From contig NZ_VIRM01000058.1 of NCBI RefSeq assembly GCF_006874475.1, forward strand, positions 1 through 61,153: 61,153 nucleotides of DNA, written 5' to 3'. Of the stretch, positions 59,055 to 61,153 are shown piece by piece. The stretch is from Microbispora hainanensis (lineage in GTDB: Bacteria > Actinomycetota > Actinomycetes > Streptosporangiales > Streptosporangiaceae). Below the pieces are notes generated by a model that made no database searches, was not told the origin of the DNA, and saw only the letters and a list, made by a program, of their open reading frames with translations. The number at the start of each line of letters is the position of its first letter. The first letter of the stretch is position 1. A program made the position numbers and the translations under genes.

Positions 59055-60566
59055 ATGGCAGAGGTTGCCCCTGTCGTCTCGTACGCGCGCATCTCGTCCG
59101 ACGGCCGTGGAGACGAGCACGGCGTACAGGATCAGCACAAGGTCAACCGGGAGACCGCCGGGCGGCTCGGCTGGACGATCGTCCACGAGTTCACCGACAA
59201 CGACAAGTCCGCCGCCAAGGCCAACGTCGTACGCGACGCCTTCGAGGCGATGGTCAAGGCGCTCCGCGCCGGACGCCTCGCGGACGGGACACCCATAGAA
59301 GGTGTGGTGATCGTCGCTGAGGACCGGCTGGCACGCCGTCCCGGCGACTACGAACGCTTCGTGGAAGCCTTCACCTACCGCGACGGGCGGGTCTTCGCCG
59401 ACGCACGCGGGCCGAAGGACCTCTACAGCGAGGACACCGAGAGCATGGGCCTGTTCGGGGCCGTGATCTCGAAGATGGAAGTACGGAAGATGCAGCGGCG
59501 CATGCGTCGCTCTCACCGGGCGCGGGCCGAGCAGGGCGTACCGGTGGGCGGCCCTCGTCCGTTCGGCTGGCTGGCCGATCGCGTCACCATTCATCCCGAA
59601 GAAGGGCCGCTGCTGCGTGAGGCGGTAGACGCCATCATCGCCGGGGGCTCTCTGCGCGCGATCGTGATGAAGTGGCAGCAACTCGGGGTGCGTACGACGC
59701 GGGGGAACGAGTGGTCACGCCGTTCCCTGCGGGCCACCCTGTCCAGCCCTCGGCTCTGCGGGTGGCGGGAGATCAACGGCGAGCTGGTCCGCGACGCGGA
59801 CGGCAACCCGGTGATGGGCAAGTGGGAAGCCTTGATCACACCCGAGGAACTGCTTGCCGTGCGGGCCGCCTTCGAGCGGACCTCTCGGGACAAGGCCGAT
59901 CAGTACGCGGCCCTGGGCATGCGCTTCGATCAGCGGGAGCACCGCTATCTCCTGTCGGGCATCCTCCGGTGCGGCAAGCCCAAGGCTGATGGGACCGGCA
60001 TCTGCAACGCGCCCCTGCGGGTTCGGCCGGCACGCGGAGGGGTTCACCTCTACGTCTGTCCCGCTCCGAGCGACGGCGGATGCGGGGGCGTCGGGCGGCG
60101 CGGTGACCGGGTGGACGTGTTCATATCTGAGCTGGTTTTGGCGAAGCTCGACGAGTCCCCCGACGCGGACGTGGAGGACGTCCCGTGGGCCGGTGAGCAA
60201 GAGCTGAAGGACAAGAAGGAACAGCTCGCGGAACTCACGCGGCAGTGGAACGGGCGCACGATCAGCAACGAGCTGTTCTTCATGCTCGTCCCGTCGCTTG
60301 AGCAGCGGATCAACGAGTTGCGGCGGGAGGGCCAGGCGTACACGGCGGCCAAGGAGCGCAAGCGGGCTCGGCGCATCGTTGACGGAGCCGACATACGGCG
60401 GCGCTGGTACCTGCCCGAGGACCAGGGCGGCCTCTCGATGGGCACGAAGCGCGCGATGGTGATGGAGGCGTTCCACGCCGTCATCGTCCATCCCGTGGGC
60501 AAGGGCATGGGGTCGTGGGGCAACTTCGACCCGAACGCGCTCGAACCCGTCTGGCGGGAGGACTGA
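59055..60566 (+). CDS. Large serine recombinase (phage-type integrase)
   Basis: 503 residues. Resolvase domain with catalytic Ser in YARISS (S14), EDRLARRPGDYERF as the second conserved block, a recombinase domain (VPVGGPRPFGWLAD to NEWSRRSLRATLSSPRLCGWREINGELV) and a zinc ribbon (LSGILRCGKP...GICNAP...LYVCPAP...GGCGG) and C-terminal coiled coil (ELKDKKEQLAELTRQWNGRT). Catalyses integration between attP and attB; here it abuts the presumed attL. First gene of the element. ATG with GAGGAGG 5 nt upstream. Confidence 0.93.
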   Translation: MAEVAPVVSYARISSDGRGDEHGVQDQHKVNRETAGRLGWTIVHEFTDNDKSAAKANVVRDAFEAMVKALRAGRLADGTPIEGVVIVAEDRLARRPGDYERFVEAFTYRDGRVFADARGPKDLYSEDTESMGLFGAVISKMEVRKMQRRMRRSHRARAEQGVPVGGPRPFGWLADRVTIHPEEGPLLREAVDAIIAGGSLRAIVMKWQQLGVRTTRGNEWSRRSLRATLSSPRLCGWREINGELVRDADGNPVMGKWEALITPEELLAVRAAFERTSRDKADQYAALGMRFDQREHRYLLSGILRCGKPKADGTGICNAPLRVRPARGGVHLYVCPAPSDGGCGGVGRRGDRVDVFISELVLAKLDESPDADVEDVPWAGEQELKDKKEQLAELTRQWNGRTISNELFFMLVPSLEQRINELRREGQAYTAAKERKRARRIVDGADIRRRWYLPEDQGGLSMGTKRAMVMEAFHAVIVHPVGKGMGSWGNFDPNALEPVWRED

Positions 60567-60617
60567 CGCCCTTACCTCGGCGTGACATCTGACTTCCCCT
60601 CCTCCCTACGCAGACAT

Positions 60618-60653
60618 ACGTCAGCGAACGCCAATGGACGTCAGTGAACGCCA
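60618..60653. repeat. Two direct 16-bp repeats, 20-bp period
   Basis: ACGTCAGCGAACGCCA (60618-60633) and ACGTCAGTGAACGCCA (60638-60653) differ at one base and repeat with about two helical turns. Could be integrase or other protein binding sites. Confidence 0.7.
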
Positions 60654-60944
60654 GCAAACAACGGTGGACGGTCACGAGAAGGGCCATGCGCGGAACGCTG
60701 ACCTGGCTAAATACGTTCTCCGGGTGGTACATCTGAAAGAGCAAGGGCTCCGTCCGCGACAGGGCGGAAAGACGTTCACAACAGCGAGCTACCGGCCGCG
60801 ACAGATTCGAGCACAGGGGAACCACCGGGCAAACAACGACAACAGATAAGCCGTTCCGCTGGAGGGACCCGGCCCAGCGGTAGGCCCCCTGGACGTGCTC
60901 ACCGGTTCACCGTCGCATAAAACACTCCACATATCGCCTCGCTG

Positions 60945-60997
60945 AAAGCACCACCGCACTACAGACCTGCCTTCGGTCTGCTCTGCGCTGGTGCTTT
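60945..60997 (+). terminator. Branched hairpin, probably a terminator
   Basis: AAAGCACCA (60945-60953) pairs with TGGTGCTTT (60989-60997); inside, CAGACC (60962-60967) pairs with GGTCTG (60975-60980). T-rich bases (TTTGTCTTTC) follow. Marks the end of a plus-strand transcript before the partial gene at the right edge. Confidence 0.65.
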
Positions 60998-61049
60998 GTC
61001 TTTCCCGGGTTCGCGCGAGGGGGCTTCCTACGAGGAAAGGAGGTCTCCG

Positions 61050-61153
61050 CTGGTACCCGAGGAACTGGGTCCAATGGCTGCGCTGGCTGAGGAGTGGTGC
61101 AAGCGGCAGCTTGAACGCTCGCCCCGGTGGGGCGTCAACAAGTGGCGGCGGCT
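61050..61153 (+). CDS. Partial gene at the right edge, mobile-element protein
   Basis: A strong SD AAAGGAGG (61036-61043) is followed 6 nt later by CTG (61050) in the frame VPEELGPMAALAEEWCKRQLERSPRWGVNKWRR, open to the window edge; an ATG in frame lies at 61074. CTG would be an unusual start. No family can be assigned from about 34 residues; its position after an integrase and terminator suits a phage or element gene. Confidence 0.45.
   Translation, partial: MVPEELGPMAALAEEWCKRQLERSPRWGVNKWRR

Larger units (their letters stand above)
60567..61049. other. Non-coding or uncertain region after the integrase
   Basis: 483 bp with direct repeats (60618-60653) and a large hairpin (60945-60997). 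A 71-codon frame at 60634-60849 lacks an SD and family match. No confident gene. Confidence 0.5.

Noticed and set aside
60634..60849. 71-codon open frame after the integrase
   Set aside because: No SD or recognisable family; it runs through the direct repeats. Not called, but not excluded.

Overview
The window is a very GC-rich actinobacterial chromosome segment. Gene order (recO-uppS, leuA, era, corC-type protein, ybeY, phoH, HIT, rsmE, dnaJ, hrcA, DUF3097, hemW), DUF5753/HATPase regulators, many GTG starts and several apparently leaderless promoters (a -10 box 6-7 nt before the start codon) suggest a filamentous actinomycete. I lean towards Streptosporangiales, but that is an inference from gene content and not a phylogenetic result. 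I see no tRNA, rRNA or CRISPR array.

Layout. 1-5036: uppS (cut by the left edge), recO, a CDP-alcohol phosphatidyltransferase with its membrane partner, and an anti-sigma-type ATPase. 5240-12838: regulators (XRE, LysR, two TetR), a TetR-controlled ABC exporter, and a YdcZ transporter / metallo-beta-lactamase / DsbA-fold operon with its own divergent TetR and paired operators. 13120-19374: a tight seven-gene operon with an upstream promoter and a strong terminator. It encodes a PLP L-arginine oxidase/hydroxylase (MppP/RohP type), a small RohQ-type protein, a DapA-type aldolase (RohR), a heme-oxygenase-like diiron oxygenase (RohS), a Rieske ferredoxin, an NCS1 permease and a second DsbA-fold protein. 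This matches the known logic of azomycin (2-nitroimidazole) biosynthesis from arginine and is the highlight of the window. 19493-22106: an Lrp regulator, an arginine-hydrolase-type enzyme and ornithine aminotransferase, that is, arginine/ornithine metabolism next to an arginine-consuming pathway.

22075-34431: a PhoD-like phosphatase, glutamate dehydrogenase family, Gfo/Idh and NAD-epimerase enzymes with a YrdB-like protein under a TetR, remnants of an AbiE toxin-antitoxin pair, an intact VapBC pair, a secreted protein, leuA with a leucine-rich leader peptide and attenuator-like hairpin, a DUF2630 protein and a double-GNAT protein. 34696-44138: the urea uptake operon urtABCDE divergent from the urease operon ureABCFGD, with a GlnR-type box in the shared promoter region. 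Transported urea would be split to ammonia, and glutamate dehydrogenase at 23917 may handle part of that nitrogen.

44171-58700: conserved housekeeping genes, with a CIRCE element in front of hrcA-dnaJ, an ECF-like sigma factor with a membrane partner, and a Tat-exported CDP-diacylglycerol pyrophosphatase-like protein. 58875-61153: a GH18-chitinase-like gene broken after about 47 codons, immediately followed by a large serine integrase. This is the left end of an integrated element that continues beyond the right edge.
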